The notes below the pieces were generated by a model. That model was not told the origin of the DNA, did not search any database, and worked only from the letters and a program-made list of their open reading frames with translations. A stretch of 64,000 nt of DNA from Saprospiraceae bacterium (GTDB lineage: Bacteria; Bacteroidota; Bacteroidia; Chitinophagales; Saprospiraceae): contig JADKBS010000021.1 of NCBI GenBank assembly GCA_016714985.1, positions 62,001 through 126,000 of the forward strand. The letters are read 5' to 3'. Positions within the stretch are counted from its first letter, which is position 1. Every line of letters begins with the position of its first letter. Below are positions 10,993-20,126 of the stretch, piece after piece. The position numbers and the translations under genes were made by a program.

Positions 10993-11361
10993 ATGAAACT
11001 CATAGACACCAATATTCTCATTTATGCAGGCGATGCGGCACTTGCGCATTCGGTACTGCCTTATGTTACCAATTCCGCCAATTTTGTGTCCGTTGTAAGC
11101 CATGTGGAAACGCTCGGTTTTCACAAAATCACCCCAGCGCAAATTAGATTCTTCGAGAGCACCTTCAAAATCCTCCAAACACTTGACATTGACGTGGCCA
11201 TTGTGAAAAAAGCCATTGATTTGCGGCAAATGAAGAAAATGTAGCTTGGTGATTCGCTGATTGCGGCCACTGCATTGGTGCATGGGCTTGAAATCGTTTC
11301 CCGCAACACGATTGACTTTTCGGGAATACCAAGCTTGAGGGTCATTAACCCTATCCCTTAA
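10993..11361 (+). pseudogene. PIN-domain (VapC-like) toxin, interrupted by a TAG codon
   Basis: The protein begins MKLIDTNILIYAGD, the classic PIN start with the first metal-binding Asp, and continues through the conserved Glu in SHVETLG. An in-frame TAG at 11242-11244 follows RQMKKM. The frame then continues without further damage as LGDSLIAATALVHGLEIV and TIDFSGIPSLRVINP to TAA at 11359. The third and fourth acidic residues (GDS.. and TIDF) lie after the stop codon, so the truncated product should lack ribonuclease activity. AAG or CAG to TAG is the simplest cause. This is a substitution, not a homopolymer indel, so it is more believable as a real lesion than the other breaks in this window. 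Intact length would be 122 residues. Confidence 0.8.
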
Positions 11362-11379
11362 ATCAGGGCAAATGTTTCA

Positions 11380-11445
11380 GGCGACGAAAGTGAGAGCAGG
11401 TAGCGGATTTGGAGAAGGCGACGAAGGACATGGGGGGCGGTAAAG
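11380..11445 (+). repeat. Direct repeat, copy 2 (decayed clpB 3' end)
   Basis: Non-coding remnant resembling 10566-10650, with several short deletions and substitutions. Together the two copies bracket the toxin-antitoxin pair. Confidence 0.75.
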
Positions 11446-11705
11446 GAATAACCATTTCGCCAATATTGGCAAAACCAATTAAATAGGCACCAACAGCAAA
11501 GGTAGTTTCGTCACTAAGCGACATTTTATCCAAAAGCAACTATTGGCAAAATACGGATTTTGCTACTTTTACCGCCCGAACCGGAGCAAGGCGCTCCTCA
11601 CCTACAACCCATTCCTTTCAAATTGGCTTTACCAGAAGTCGGCGAAACAGCCTTCCGGGACGCTTCGCCGTTGTTTCTTCAATTTATAACAAAACAATTT
11701 TCATC
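11446..11705 (+). other. Intergenic region before the PA-domain gene
   Basis: Apart from the clpB remnant just before it, no gene, hairpin terminator or word repeat was seen. GATTTTGCTACTTTTACC at 11556-11573 resembles a degenerate promoter (TACTTTTA instead of TAnnTTTG). The ~130 nt after it would then be an untranslated leader. Confidence 0.3.
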
Positions 11706-13502
11706 ATGAGGATTTTTTCTACACTAATTTGTATGCTCATGCTGGCAGCAGCTGCTTCTGCGCAGTTCGTGCTGGTAAACTCGCCATCGGGCATTGCTGG
11801 CTCGAAGGCATTTTCTGCCGCTGGTTTTGGTGCTGACCTGACCACTGGCGTATGGACTGCCGATATCGTTTTCATCAACGATGGCTCTGCCAACCCGACC
11901 CAAGGTTGCGTAGCAGCTATCAACGGTGCTGACCTCGCTGGCAAAATCGCTGTCGTTGACCGTGGTACTTGCGAATTTGGCTTGAAATGCTTGAACGCCG
12001 AGCAAGCTGGCGCTATTGCAGTCGTGGTGTTGAACAACGCCGCTAACGCTGGCTTGGGAACCATCGTAATGGGCGCTGGTGCCGTCGGTGCCAATGTTAC
12101 AGTACCTGCCGTGATGTTGTCTTACGAAGATGGCGAAATCATCCGTGCCGAAATGGCAACCGGCCCGGTGAACATGACCATCGGCAACATACAGTTCGCA
12201 AATGACATGCGCATTGCATCCGACCGTATCTTCAACTATGCGAATGGCGTTATCCCCGCCAATCAAGTGGATGCTGGTGCTTTTGCATTTACGCCTGGAG
12301 CCAGTGTGTTGAATCGTGGCCTTGAGGATGCCTCTGGCATTACACTTCAGGCCACCATCACCCACACACCGTTTGGCGGCAGCACTGCCACTGGTGTTTA
12401 TGATGAATCCAATAGTTTGGCTTTCTTGGACAACGACTCTGCCCAAGTCATTGCCCTTCCTGCTTACGTCCCATCTGAAGGTGCAGGTATTTATTCGGTC
12501 ACCTACAATGTTTCTGCCAGCGTGGATGATTCACCAGAGGTGAACAACGACCAAGAGGTCACGACCCAATTCGTCCTCAGCAACAATGTTTACTGCAAAG
12601 GCCGCTGGGATTTAGCAAACAACCGCCCACTCAACACCAATGCCTTCCGCCGTGGTGCTGGTACGGAAGTAGAGTTTTTGGCTGCCTTCCCTATAGCCAA
12701 GGGCCTTGGCTATAAACTTGACTCTTTGCAGTTCTACATTTCCTCAGACTCCACACTGAACAAACTGCCTGCGGGCGCCCTCCAAGCGTATGTTTATGAG
12801 TGGGATGACATCAATGGTGACGTATTCGTTAGCACGGACGAATTCACCATCGTGGGGTATTCCGAAATCAACCTTGCCGACCAAACGGGCACCAATGCCT
12901 GGTTGAAACTCCCTATTGTTGACTATGTAGAACTGGAAGGCCCTGCTGTAATCCCCGGCGATAATAAGCAGTATGTATTGGGGATCCGCTACCGTGGTGC
13001 CATCAACAGCTTCATCGGTTTTGATGAAGGATACGATCACACAGCCTACCTTGACGACCAGAATGCAGTGATTGGCTTTACCAATGATATTGAACTACCC
13101 TATTTCCTTATCAGCGCTTGGGATGACAACCTGAACCTGCCTGACTTGGCAAGCTATGGCCTTTTCACCGACAACGCTGCGTCTTTGGCTGCAGCCTTGT
13201 ATGTGAACGAGTATGAGTCGTCCACCCAAGATTTGAACAAGACAATGGTCAATATCACCATGTCGCCGAATCCAACCAGCAACGTGTTGACGGTTGAGTC
13301 ACAATTTGCCAACAGCACCAAGTACGTGACCTACCTGCTCCGTGACAACATGGGCCGCTTGGTTGCCTCACAGCAAAGGGACCTGAACAGCAACTACGAC
13401 AAAACGACCTTCGACGTTTCGCAGTTAACTGCTGGTCAGTACTTCGTAATCGTACAAACGGAGGAAGGCTTCAAGGGCGAATGGTTCACCGTTCAGCACT
13501 AA
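11706..13502 (+). CDS. PA-domain secreted protein with T9SS type A sorting domain
   Basis: A 598-residue exported protein. It has a signal peptide (MRIFSTLICMLMLAAAASAQ), then a protease-associated (PA) domain at ~residues 60-160 with the typical GKIAVVDRGTCEFGLKCLNA and AVVVLNNAAN segments. A ~300-residue beta-rich region without a recognised catalytic site follows. The end is a T9SS type A sorting domain: MSPNPTSNVLTVES, then GRLV and LTAGQYFVIVQTEEG. PA domains often accompany secreted peptidases, but no peptidase motif was found here, so it may be a substrate-binding or adhesive surface protein. Transcription likely stops at the strong terminator at 13529. Confidence 0.85.
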   Translation: MRIFSTLICMLMLAAAASAQFVLVNSPSGIAGSKAFSAAGFGADLTTGVWTADIVFINDGSANPTQGCVAAINGADLAGKIAVVDRGTCEFGLKCLNAEQAGAIAVVVLNNAANAGLGTIVMGAGAVGANVTVPAVMLSYEDGEIIRAEMATGPVNMTIGNIQFANDMRIASDRIFNYANGVIPANQVDAGAFAFTPGASVLNRGLEDASGITLQATITHTPFGGSTATGVYDESNSLAFLDNDSAQVIALPAYVPSEGAGIYSVTYNVSASVDDSPEVNNDQEVTTQFVLSNNVYCKGRWDLANNRPLNTNAFRRGAGTEVEFLAAFPIAKGLGYKLDSLQFYISSDSTLNKLPAGALQAYVYEWDDINGDVFVSTDEFTIVGYSEINLADQTGTNAWLKLPIVDYVELEGPAVIPGDNKQYVLGIRYRGAINSFIGFDEGYDHTAYLDDQNAVIGFTNDIELPYFLISAWDDNLNLPDLASYGLFTDNAASLAAALYVNEYESSTQDLNKTMVNITMSPNPTSNVLTVESQFANSTKYVTYLLRDNMGRLVASQQRDLNSNYDKTTFDVSQLTAGQYFVIVQTEEGFKGEWFTVQH

Positions 13503-13528
13503 TCTTTCCCCTGCAAAAGCAGTAAACG

Positions 13529-13568
13529 AATCGCCCTTCGGCTACCCAGCCGGAGGGCGATTTGTTTT
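13529..13568 (+). terminator. Rho-independent terminator
   Basis: A 15-bp stem (AATCGCCCTTCGGCT pairing with AGCCGGAGGGCGATT, one G-U pair), 5-nt or shorter loop, followed by TTTGTTTTT. It lies 26 bp after the PA-domain gene. Confidence 0.9.
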
Positions 13569-13660
13569 TACCCAACCCCATCTAGTCGCCCCCGCTGCGC
13601 AATTCTTTTTTCCGCTGCGCAATACCGAGGTTTTCACCGTACATTTCGGGCGATTTTCAT

Positions 13661-13756
13661 GGGTTGATAAAAGTTGATGTGGTTGATAAGGGTTGATATT
13701 TGGCATATCATCGAATGCTATCAACCTTTATCAACCACATCAACTTTTATCAACCC
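13661..13756 (+). repeat. 38-bp word-built inverted repeat before the UnbV gene
   Basis: Left arm 13661-13698 and right arm 13719-13756 are complementary over all 38 positions, with one G-U pair, around a 20-nt loop. Each arm is built from GTTGATAA/GTTGATG words. The right arm ends 20 bp before the ATG at 13777. Formed in RNA, this hairpin would sit directly upstream of the ribosome-binding region. Confidence 0.95.
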
Positions 13757-13776
13757 GCCTTATTTCCAACTTTGTC

Positions 13777-16644
13777 ATGAAACAGTTCCACACCTTGCTT
13801 TTCCTTGCAGTGGCCTTCACTGCCCAGGCCCAAATCACTTTTTCGAACCAGACCACACTCCTGAAAGACCCCACCACTTTCCGAAGCGGCGTGGCAGTCG
13901 CCATTGCCGACATGAACGCCGATGGGTTGGACGACATCGTGCGCCTCGGCAACGGGAGCCAACTCAGCGTTGAATACCAAGCATTGCCCAACCAGCCATT
14001 TGCCAACTACACCCACGGCAATGTGCCCGGCGATGCCTGGGCGATGGTCGTGGGCGATGTGAACAACGATGGCTACAACGACATCCTTGTGGGCGGCGCC
14101 TACGATGGCGTGAAGGTAATGGCCAATGCAGGAGGCAGTTCATTCACACCTGCCTACCTCACAGCAGGTGAACAAGTTTTCGTGCAAGGCTCCAACTTCG
14201 CCGACATCAACAACGACGGCTGGCTTGACGCCTTCACCTGCCACGACGACGGCGAACCCCGCATCTGGGGCAACGACGGCACCGGCACCTTCATCCTGCG
14301 GGACGAATGGATTGACATGTCGTACAATGGCAGCTCCGACGAACTGGCCGCCGGCAACTACGGCTCCGTCTGGACAGACTTCGACAACGACCGAGACCTT
14401 GACCTCTACATCGCCAAGTGCCGCCAAGGGGTCACGAACCCCGCTGCCCCACAGCGAATCAATAAACTGTATGTGAACGACGGCCAGAACAACTTCTCGG
14501 AACAGGGCAAGCTGCACGGCCTCGACATCGGCTGGCAGTCTTGGACCGCCGATTTTCAGGACATAGACAACGACGGCGACATGGACTGCCTCGTGACCAA
14601 CCACGACTACCCGATGCAATTGCTCGAAAACGACGGCACGGGCCATTTCACCGATATTGCGCCAGCAGCAGGTGTGGACGTGGAGGGCAATTTCCTGCAG
14701 GGCCTGTTCCGTGACTTCGACAACGACGGCTTTGTGGACATCATCACGGTCGGTAATTTCAGCAGTTCCACCATTGCCACGCACCTGTTCCGCAACAATG
14801 GTGACAAGACTTTTGCCGCCATCAGCAACCCGTTTGGCACGCCCAGCCTTGGCAGCATTGCCATCGGCGACCTGAACGCCGACGGCTTCCTCGACCTCTA
14901 CGCCGCTTACCAGACCAGCTTCAACAACCCCAATCCCGGTGTCACTGACCGCCTATGGATGAACACTACGAACAATGGCAACAACTACATTGCCTTTGAC
15001 CTGCACGGCACGGAAAGCAACCGCATGGGCGTGGGCGCACGGGTGGAAATCCACGGCTCATGGGGCATCCAAATCCGGGAAGTACGGGCAGGTGAGAGCT
15101 ATGGCATACAGAATTCGCTTACGCAACATTTTGGCATCGGCACCGAGACCGAGGTGGAATACGTAGTGGTGCATTGGCCATCCGGCAAAGTGGACGTGGT
15201 AGCAAACCCCATCATCAACCAAAAGCACACCATCACCGAAGGTGAGACTTGCAGCTTGCCCGGTTTCACCCTCGGCAATGAGGCCCAAGTAGTGCTTTGC
15301 GCAGGGCAATCTGTCACCGTTGAGGCACCGGCTGGTTATACCTACCTCTGGAGCAATGGCTTGGTCAGCCAGTCCTTTACCATCTCCGAACCGGGCAATT
15401 ATAGTGTAGTGGTTGTGGACAACCAAGGTTGTGCAGTGGCATCCAATGTGCTCACCGCCTTGGTGGAACCCGACGAAACACCGACCGTAACGGCAGAAGG
15501 TCCGCTTTCGTTTTGTGAGGGCGAAAGCGTGGTACTTACCGCCTCGCAGGCCTTCGGCTATACTTGGTCAAATGGCGATACGACCCCTTCCATCACTGTT
15601 ACGGAAAGCGGTGATTACACGGTAATGGCACAGGGCTTTTGCGGCCAGTTCGAATCCACCCCCATCGAGGTAGAGGTGCTACCCTCCCCTGCCCCCACTG
15701 CTAGCGATGTGAACCTGCCAAGCCCCGGTACCGCCACTTTGGAAGCCGACGGCAATAACCTGTTTTGGTACGACTCGCCCAATAGCACAACTGCGCTCGG
15801 CACTGGCGCTACGTTCATCACACCGATGTTGACCACTACGGACACCTTCTACGTGCAGGACGTGGCCATTTACAACGATTGGGAATTTGCCACTGGGATG
15901 GGAGCGCATCAAGGCTCTCTTTACAGTGGCAACAATTTCAACGGCCAAACCCTGTTCGAAGTAGAAGTGCCATTGGTCATCGAACAGGTGACGGTCTATA
16001 CCGACCAGCCTGGCGAACGAGAGATTGAATTGTGGTCAGAAGCAGGCGAGTTGTTGGCGGAATACCCTGCAAATCTGGCAGCCGGCCAAACGGACCTCCC
16101 GTTGAACTTCCTTGTACCAGCCGCTGGTCAGTACCGACTTATGACCGACTCCACAGTGAACTTGGCTTCATTTGGTTATAAAAGCCCAAGGCTTTACCGT
16201 AGCGACCAAGGCGTAATTTACCCTTATGAGCAGCCCGATTTCATGTCCATCACGGGCAGCAATCTTGGCTCCGGGTTCTACTATTATTTCTACGATTGGC
16301 AGATTGCCGTCGTGCCCATTTCCTGCCCCAGCGAGCTGGTGCCGGTGGTGGTGACGGTCGCCCCAAGTGGGGCTGGGGAGGCACATTCGTTTGGTAGCAT
16401 GGCCGTGTCGCCAAACCCGTCATCTGGCCTTTTCACCTTGGAAATGGAGGCGATGGAAAGCGGCGAGACACGCCTTACGGTTACCGATTTGGCTGGCCGA
16501 GTGATCCAAACTCAATCCTTTGAGGCAATGGCCCATGTTGCGCAGCAGCGCAATATTGATCTGACAGCAATGCCTGCGGGTGTTTACATCCTCAAACTGA
16601 CGAGCGGGGAAAGGAGCGGGTATGCCAAGTTGGTGGTGGAGTAG
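13777..16644 (+). CDS. FG-GAP/ASPIC-UnbV secreted protein with T9SS sorting domain
   Basis: A 955-residue exported protein. The start at 13777 is chosen because a clean signal peptide follows (MKQFHTLLFLAVAFTAQAQ); the longer frame would translate the upstream hairpin. Residues ~30-390 carry FG-GAP/VCBS propeller repeats with calcium loops (DMNADGLDD, DVNNDGYND, DINNDGWLD, DFDNDRDLD, DIDNDGDMD, DFDNDGFVD, DLNADGFLD). An ASPIC/UnbV domain follows at ~395-475 (NRMGVGARVEI, REVRAGESYG, VVHWPSGKV), then Ig-like repeats and a T9SS type A domain (SVSPNPSSGLFTLEM-like, ending YILKLTSGERSGYAKLVVE). It resembles CRTAC1-like surface proteins of Bacteroidota. It is probably a calcium-stabilised cell-surface or released protein; its ligand is unknown. 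Confidence 0.88.
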   Translation: MKQFHTLLFLAVAFTAQAQITFSNQTTLLKDPTTFRSGVAVAIADMNADGLDDIVRLGNGSQLSVEYQALPNQPFANYTHGNVPGDAWAMVVGDVNNDGYNDILVGGAYDGVKVMANAGGSSFTPAYLTAGEQVFVQGSNFADINNDGWLDAFTCHDDGEPRIWGNDGTGTFILRDEWIDMSYNGSSDELAAGNYGSVWTDFDNDRDLDLYIAKCRQGVTNPAAPQRINKLYVNDGQNNFSEQGKLHGLDIGWQSWTADFQDIDNDGDMDCLVTNHDYPMQLLENDGTGHFTDIAPAAGVDVEGNFLQGLFRDFDNDGFVDIITVGNFSSSTIATHLFRNNGDKTFAAISNPFGTPSLGSIAIGDLNADGFLDLYAAYQTSFNNPNPGVTDRLWMNTTNNGNNYIAFDLHGTESNRMGVGARVEIHGSWGIQIREVRAGESYGIQNSLTQHFGIGTETEVEYVVVHWPSGKVDVVANPIINQKHTITEGETCSLPGFTLGNEAQVVLCAGQSVTVEAPAGYTYLWSNGLVSQSFTISEPGNYSVVVVDNQGCAVASNVLTALVEPDETPTVTAEGPLSFCEGESVVLTASQAFGYTWSNGDTTPSITVTESGDYTVMAQGFCGQFESTPIEVEVLPSPAPTASDVNLPSPGTATLEADGNNLFWYDSPNSTTALGTGATFITPMLTTTDTFYVQDVAIYNDWEFATGMGAHQGSLYSGNNFNGQTLFEVEVPLVIEQVTVYTDQPGEREIELWSEAGELLAEYPANLAAGQTDLPLNFLVPAAGQYRLMTDSTVNLASFGYKSPRLYRSDQGVIYPYEQPDFMSITGSNLGSGFYYYFYDWQIAVVPISCPSELVPVVVTVAPSGAGEAHSFGSMAVSPNPSSGLFTLEMEAMESGETRLTVTDLAGRVIQTQSFEAMAHVAQQRNIDLTAMPAGVYILKLTSGERSGYAKLVVE

Positions 16645-16646
16645 GG

Positions 16647-18158
16647 TCAGTTATCCAACACACTCCTCCTCCCCTGAAACCCCATGCTCGCAGTTATGCC
16701 AATCTTGCTGAAGCGTTGGAGCATTCCGCCATAGTAAGTCGTACGCCCGTTGGTGACGGTGGCACGGCCTTGCGCCAATACGCCCCAACTGTAATTGAAC
16801 ACCATGCCGAGGCCAAAATAGACCCGCTTGTGGGTGTGCAGGAGGAGTTCGGGATTGTACTCCAAGCCAAAAGCAGATTTGTGATGGAAATAGTCTTCAT
16901 TTATTCTTCCTTCAAAAATTGGCTGACTTTGGTTGCCACCTGTTTTTAGGCCAAAAGAGGTGCTGTATTTTTCGATGGGCTGTACGGCACAAACAGTTAG
17001 CGTATGCTTCAGTTTTTTCCGCTTCAAATCATGCTGATAAGCAAGCCCAATATTTTGTATCAAATACCTGCTAAGTGGGCTACTTGCGGCAGTTGGTTCG
17101 ATTGGTAGCCCATTGGGGGAATACGCCGCTTGGGCTGAAAATCGTCGGGACTCGTTCAAAATGCCGGTGCCCAAAATCACCACTGTTGACCAATTGGTGT
17201 TCCTAAAATGCACAAATTCCGCTTTTATGCCGATTTGCGAGGTTGGAGAGCTTTTCATCCCACGCAACGAGAAACTGTCCACCTGTGGCATATAATATTG
17301 GGTGGGGCGCTCAAAATAACCCTGTGTTTGCACGGAAAACTTGATGATTGATTTCCCTGTCCTTTTTGCCTTCGGTTTTTTCACCCTTGGAGGGCGGTCC
17401 AATAAGTTGTAGTGCTCTTTGTCCAAATCCAAGTAAAACTGGATACCAACTTCTGAATTGTTCAGCGAATATTTGCCGTCTGTATTAGTAATGCCAGTGC
17501 CGAGGTCTCTGATGTGTTGCGGCCCTTTAACTATATTTTGCGATGACAGTTTCGTATAAAGCAACAAATGTGAGGGCACTTGCCCGAATAGTTTGATAGG
17601 GATTGCATAGCCCAGGGTTGGACGGAGAAATAAAGGAGGGGGGATATCTCTGGGGTCATATAAAAGTGAAAAGGCTGCGCTCCCGATTCCCGCTCCAGCA
17701 TCTCCGATCCTATACGAAACTTCCAGTCCTGCCACGAATTCATGATTGTTCTTAAACCTGAGAATTCTGCCGGATCCTAATAAAACAGAGGGCACCCCTC
17801 CTTGCTTAAACTTTGAAATGCCCCAAGGGGGTATCCCAAGCCCCATGTCATCGTTCGCTGTATCGTTGTCGTGGTCAATTCTCCTATAACCAAAACGTGC
17901 CGTAGTAATGCCCGCCTCATAATACCATTTCTTTTTATCCCCTATTTTTCGTTTAAAAGTTAAAGAATAAGCAGTTGTTGGTATAGGGCATATTTCCAAA
18001 TTGGTATTGCGCCGATTGTCAATTTTCATTGGCATGCCTAAGTGCCAGCCGAGGCCAAAATAATTTTGAGCCGCCAGGTTTGACTGGCAGCTCAAAATGA
18101 CACCCATACTTATTAGGACTGCCGAACCTGTTAACCCTACACGATATTTGTCTTTCAT
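16647..18158 (-). CDS. Outer-membrane beta-barrel-like protein, paralogue 1
   Basis: A 503-residue exported protein with a hydrophobic N-terminus ending SNLAAQNYFGLGWH. It has alternating aromatic/hydrophobic strands throughout, and a C-terminus rich in barrel-like strands (KRVYFGLGMVFNYSWG, TYYGGMLQRFSKIGITASMG). A basic linker (VKKPKAKRTGKSIIKF) lies near residue 265. I do not recognise the family. The gene immediately downstream of the next copy (18239-19741) encodes a close relative of nearly the same length, so the two are a tandem duplication. It ends two bases from the convergent UnbV gene. Base composition is less GC-rich than in the clpB or nifJ regions. Confidence 0.75.
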   Translation of the reverse strand: MKDKYRVGLTGSAVLISMGVILSCQSNLAAQNYFGLGWHLGMPMKIDNRRNTNLEICPIPTTAYSLTFKRKIGDKKKWYYEAGITTARFGYRRIDHDNDTANDDMGLGIPPWGISKFKQGGVPSVLLGSGRILRFKNNHEFVAGLEVSYRIGDAGAGIGSAAFSLLYDPRDIPPPLFLRPTLGYAIPIKLFGQVPSHLLLYTKLSSQNIVKGPQHIRDLGTGITNTDGKYSLNNSEVGIQFYLDLDKEHYNLLDRPPRVKKPKAKRTGKSIIKFSVQTQGYFERPTQYYMPQVDSFSLRGMKSSPTSQIGIKAEFVHFRNTNWSTVVILGTGILNESRRFSAQAAYSPNGLPIEPTAASSPLSRYLIQNIGLAYQHDLKRKKLKHTLTVCAVQPIEKYSTSFGLKTGGNQSQPIFEGRINEDYFHHKSAFGLEYNPELLLHTHKRVYFGLGMVFNYSWGVLAQGRATVTNGRTTYYGGMLQRFSKIGITASMGFQGRRSVLDN

Positions 18159-18238
18159 AAGTTAATAAGGAATAATAGATGCCGTAAACTTGGCTGTAAA
18201 CGAACTCGCCATAACCATTCGTTTGGTGCATGCAAACT

Positions 18239-19741
18239 TTAATTATCCATCACGCTCCTTCTCCCCTGAAACCCCATGCTCGCAGTGATGCCTATCTTGC
18301 TGAACCGCTGCACCATCCCGCCATAATAAGTGGTGCGCCCGTTGGTGACGGTGGCACGACCGTTCGCTAGGTTGCCCCAGGAGTAATTGAACACCAACCC
18401 AAGCCCAAAATAGACCCGCTTATGGGTGTGCAGCAGGAGCTGTGGGCTGTACTCAAGGCCGAACAGCACCTTGTTGTGGCCGTATCTTTCGTAGAATTTG
18501 CCAACCAGCACCTCGTGCGAACCAGGGTCTATGGTCAAGCTATATTCGCTGGCATATTCTTCGATTGGTTGGGCGGCACTTAGCGAGAAGGTGTGCTGCA
18601 GCTTTTTTTTGCCAAGCCCATGCTTGTAGGCAAGCCCGATGGTTTGGCTGAGGTAGCGGCCTATGTCGCCGCCGCTCCCTGCATTAACGGCATTGCCATT
18701 TGGCGAGAATGCAGGGTGGCCGCAAATTGGGTGAATTGAATAATCCTGCCCGTGCCGATGCCGACCACGGTTGACCAATTGGGATTCCTGAAATGCACGA
18801 ACTCGGCTTTGAGGCCAATTTGGGAAGTAGCATTGATATAGCCTCCCGGTCAGTGAAAACTATCGGTCACCAAGGGCATATAGTATTTCGTATGCCGCAT
18901 CGCAAAGGATTGGTGTTCAATGGATAATTTTATCTTCGGCTTCCCCGTGCGCTTGGCCCTCGGCCTGCGTTCCTTTTTTGGCCTGTCCATGAGGTTGTAG
19001 TGCTCTTTGCCCAAATCTAAGTAGAATTGGATGCCAACTTCGGAATTGTTCAGGGAGTATTCCCCGTCACGAATGATACCCGTCATTGGGTCGCTGATGT
19101 ACTGTGGCCCTCTTGCTATGTTTTGGGCGGCTATTTTAGTGTAGAACTGTAAGCGAGCAGGTACCTGACCAAGCAGTTTCAAGGGCACTGCATAGCCTGA
19201 GGTTGGCACGGAGGAACAAGGGGAATGTCACCAATTCGTCTTCATATTCAAGTGAAAATGCACTACTGATAATCCCTCCCATGGTATGGACAATTCGGAG
19301 GGAGCCTTCCAGCCCCACTATAAACTCGTGGTTGTTTATCAATGCTATATTTCGGCCCGTTCCAAACAGCACAGAAGGGAAGCCTCGGTGCGTGTCCTTG
19401 GAAATCCCCCAAGGCGCAATACCCATCGTATCATTATCATGCACTACGGTTCTATAACCAAGTGCTGCACCTGTAAGCCCCACTTCATAGTACCATAAAC
19501 GTTTGCGCTCGTTGGAGAATTCTTTCTTATAGGTCAATGAATAGGCAGGGACAGGAATAGCGGTGGCCTGAAAATAGGGGTTGCAACAGTTTTCGATTTT
19601 CATTGGCATGCTCCAATGCCAGCCTATGCCAAAATAACGCTGGGCCAGTAAACAAGGCTGGGCCAGCGTTACCATTAAAATCAAAGCAATTGATTTAAAG
19701 GACATTTTTGATGGTTTTATGACTACTATTGATGCCATCAT
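18239..19741 (-). CDS. Outer-membrane beta-barrel-like protein, paralogue 2 (four single-base indels)
   Basis: Homologous along its whole length to the 16647-18158 gene (shared blocks include NNSEVGIQFYLDL, KRVYFGLG and FNYSWG). Its frame is broken at four places: an extra base near 19200 (RANLR.. should read RPTSGYAVPL), a missing T near 18855 that creates a TGA, an extra G near 18848 that restores the frame, and a missing C near 18718. The indels cancel, and the repaired protein would be 500 residues against 503 for the paralogue. This fits either base-calling errors or very recent decay. MMASIVV at 19741 is chosen as the start because the shared upstream leader ends there; MSFKSIAL at 19705 is the alternative. 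A signal peptide ends near CLLAQ. Confidence 0.7.
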
Positions 19742-19955
19742 CTACACCTTCGCAATGTTAAATTGTTAACAAAAGAAGCCTTTGCTGACATCCGCCAAGA
19801 CATTCAGCATCGGCCCCCGTTCTTTATCTATTGAAATAGCCCAATAGCTGAACCAGGTGCCAAACTTGTTTTTTACAAAGTGTCCCTTCATTTCTCTTGG
19901 AAGGGCCGGTATGGAAGGGCCAGTATGGAAAACAAAGAATAAGCAAAGAAAGGAA
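19742..19955 (-). promoter_or_regulatory. Shared leader region, copy A (upstream of barrel paralogue 2)
   Basis: Read on the minus strand, this region aligns with 59908-60237 on the plus strand. Shared blocks in order are AAGTTC..TTTCTTTG (possible promoter), TTTTCCA..ACT followed by two copies of CCCTTCCA, GTTCAGCTATTG..TCAATAGATAAAGAACGGGG, ATGCTGAATGTCTTGGCGGA, and TTTGTTAAC..TTTAAC..CGAAGGT before the ATG. CTATTG..TCAATAG can form a stem in both copies. The genes downstream are not related to each other. Confidence 0.75.
19766..19891 (-). CDS. Conserved small ORF in leader, copy A (41 codons)
   Basis: A 41-residue frame from ATG at 19891 to TAA at 19766, ending 25 bp before the barrel gene. 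It contains SIDKERGPMLNVLADVSK and ends in GFFC. The partner copy at 60100-60225 encodes SIDKERGSMLNVLADVSK at the same place relative to its own downstream gene. It could be a leader peptide or a short secreted or regulatory peptide. The DNA identity also runs past the stop codon, so a structured RNA with a chance ORF remains possible. I do not recognise the family. Confidence 0.45.
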   Translation of the reverse strand: MKGHFVKNKFGTWFSYWAISIDKERGPMLNVLADVSKGFFC

Positions 19956-20126
19956 CTTGTGCTGAAAAAGTCAATTGATATGCAGATATTTTTTTATTTT
20001 GACTTTGAGGAGTTTCTGTCAAAGCTCCCGCAATTCAATACAATATTTTACGCATGAAAATTGGTAGTGCATTCGTAACTACTTAGCAGGGATTAGTTAA
20101 ATCTTATACCTTACCCAACAGCCCGC

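Noticed and set aside
18239..19741. Calling barrel paralogue 2 a definite pseudogene
   Set aside because: The four indels cancel and the repaired length matches its paralogue; the same kind of indel hits essential-looking genes in this window.
19857..20057. 66-residue plus-strand ORF
   Set aside because: It lies antisense to the shared leader and small ORF, has no conserved counterpart at the second locus and no start signals.
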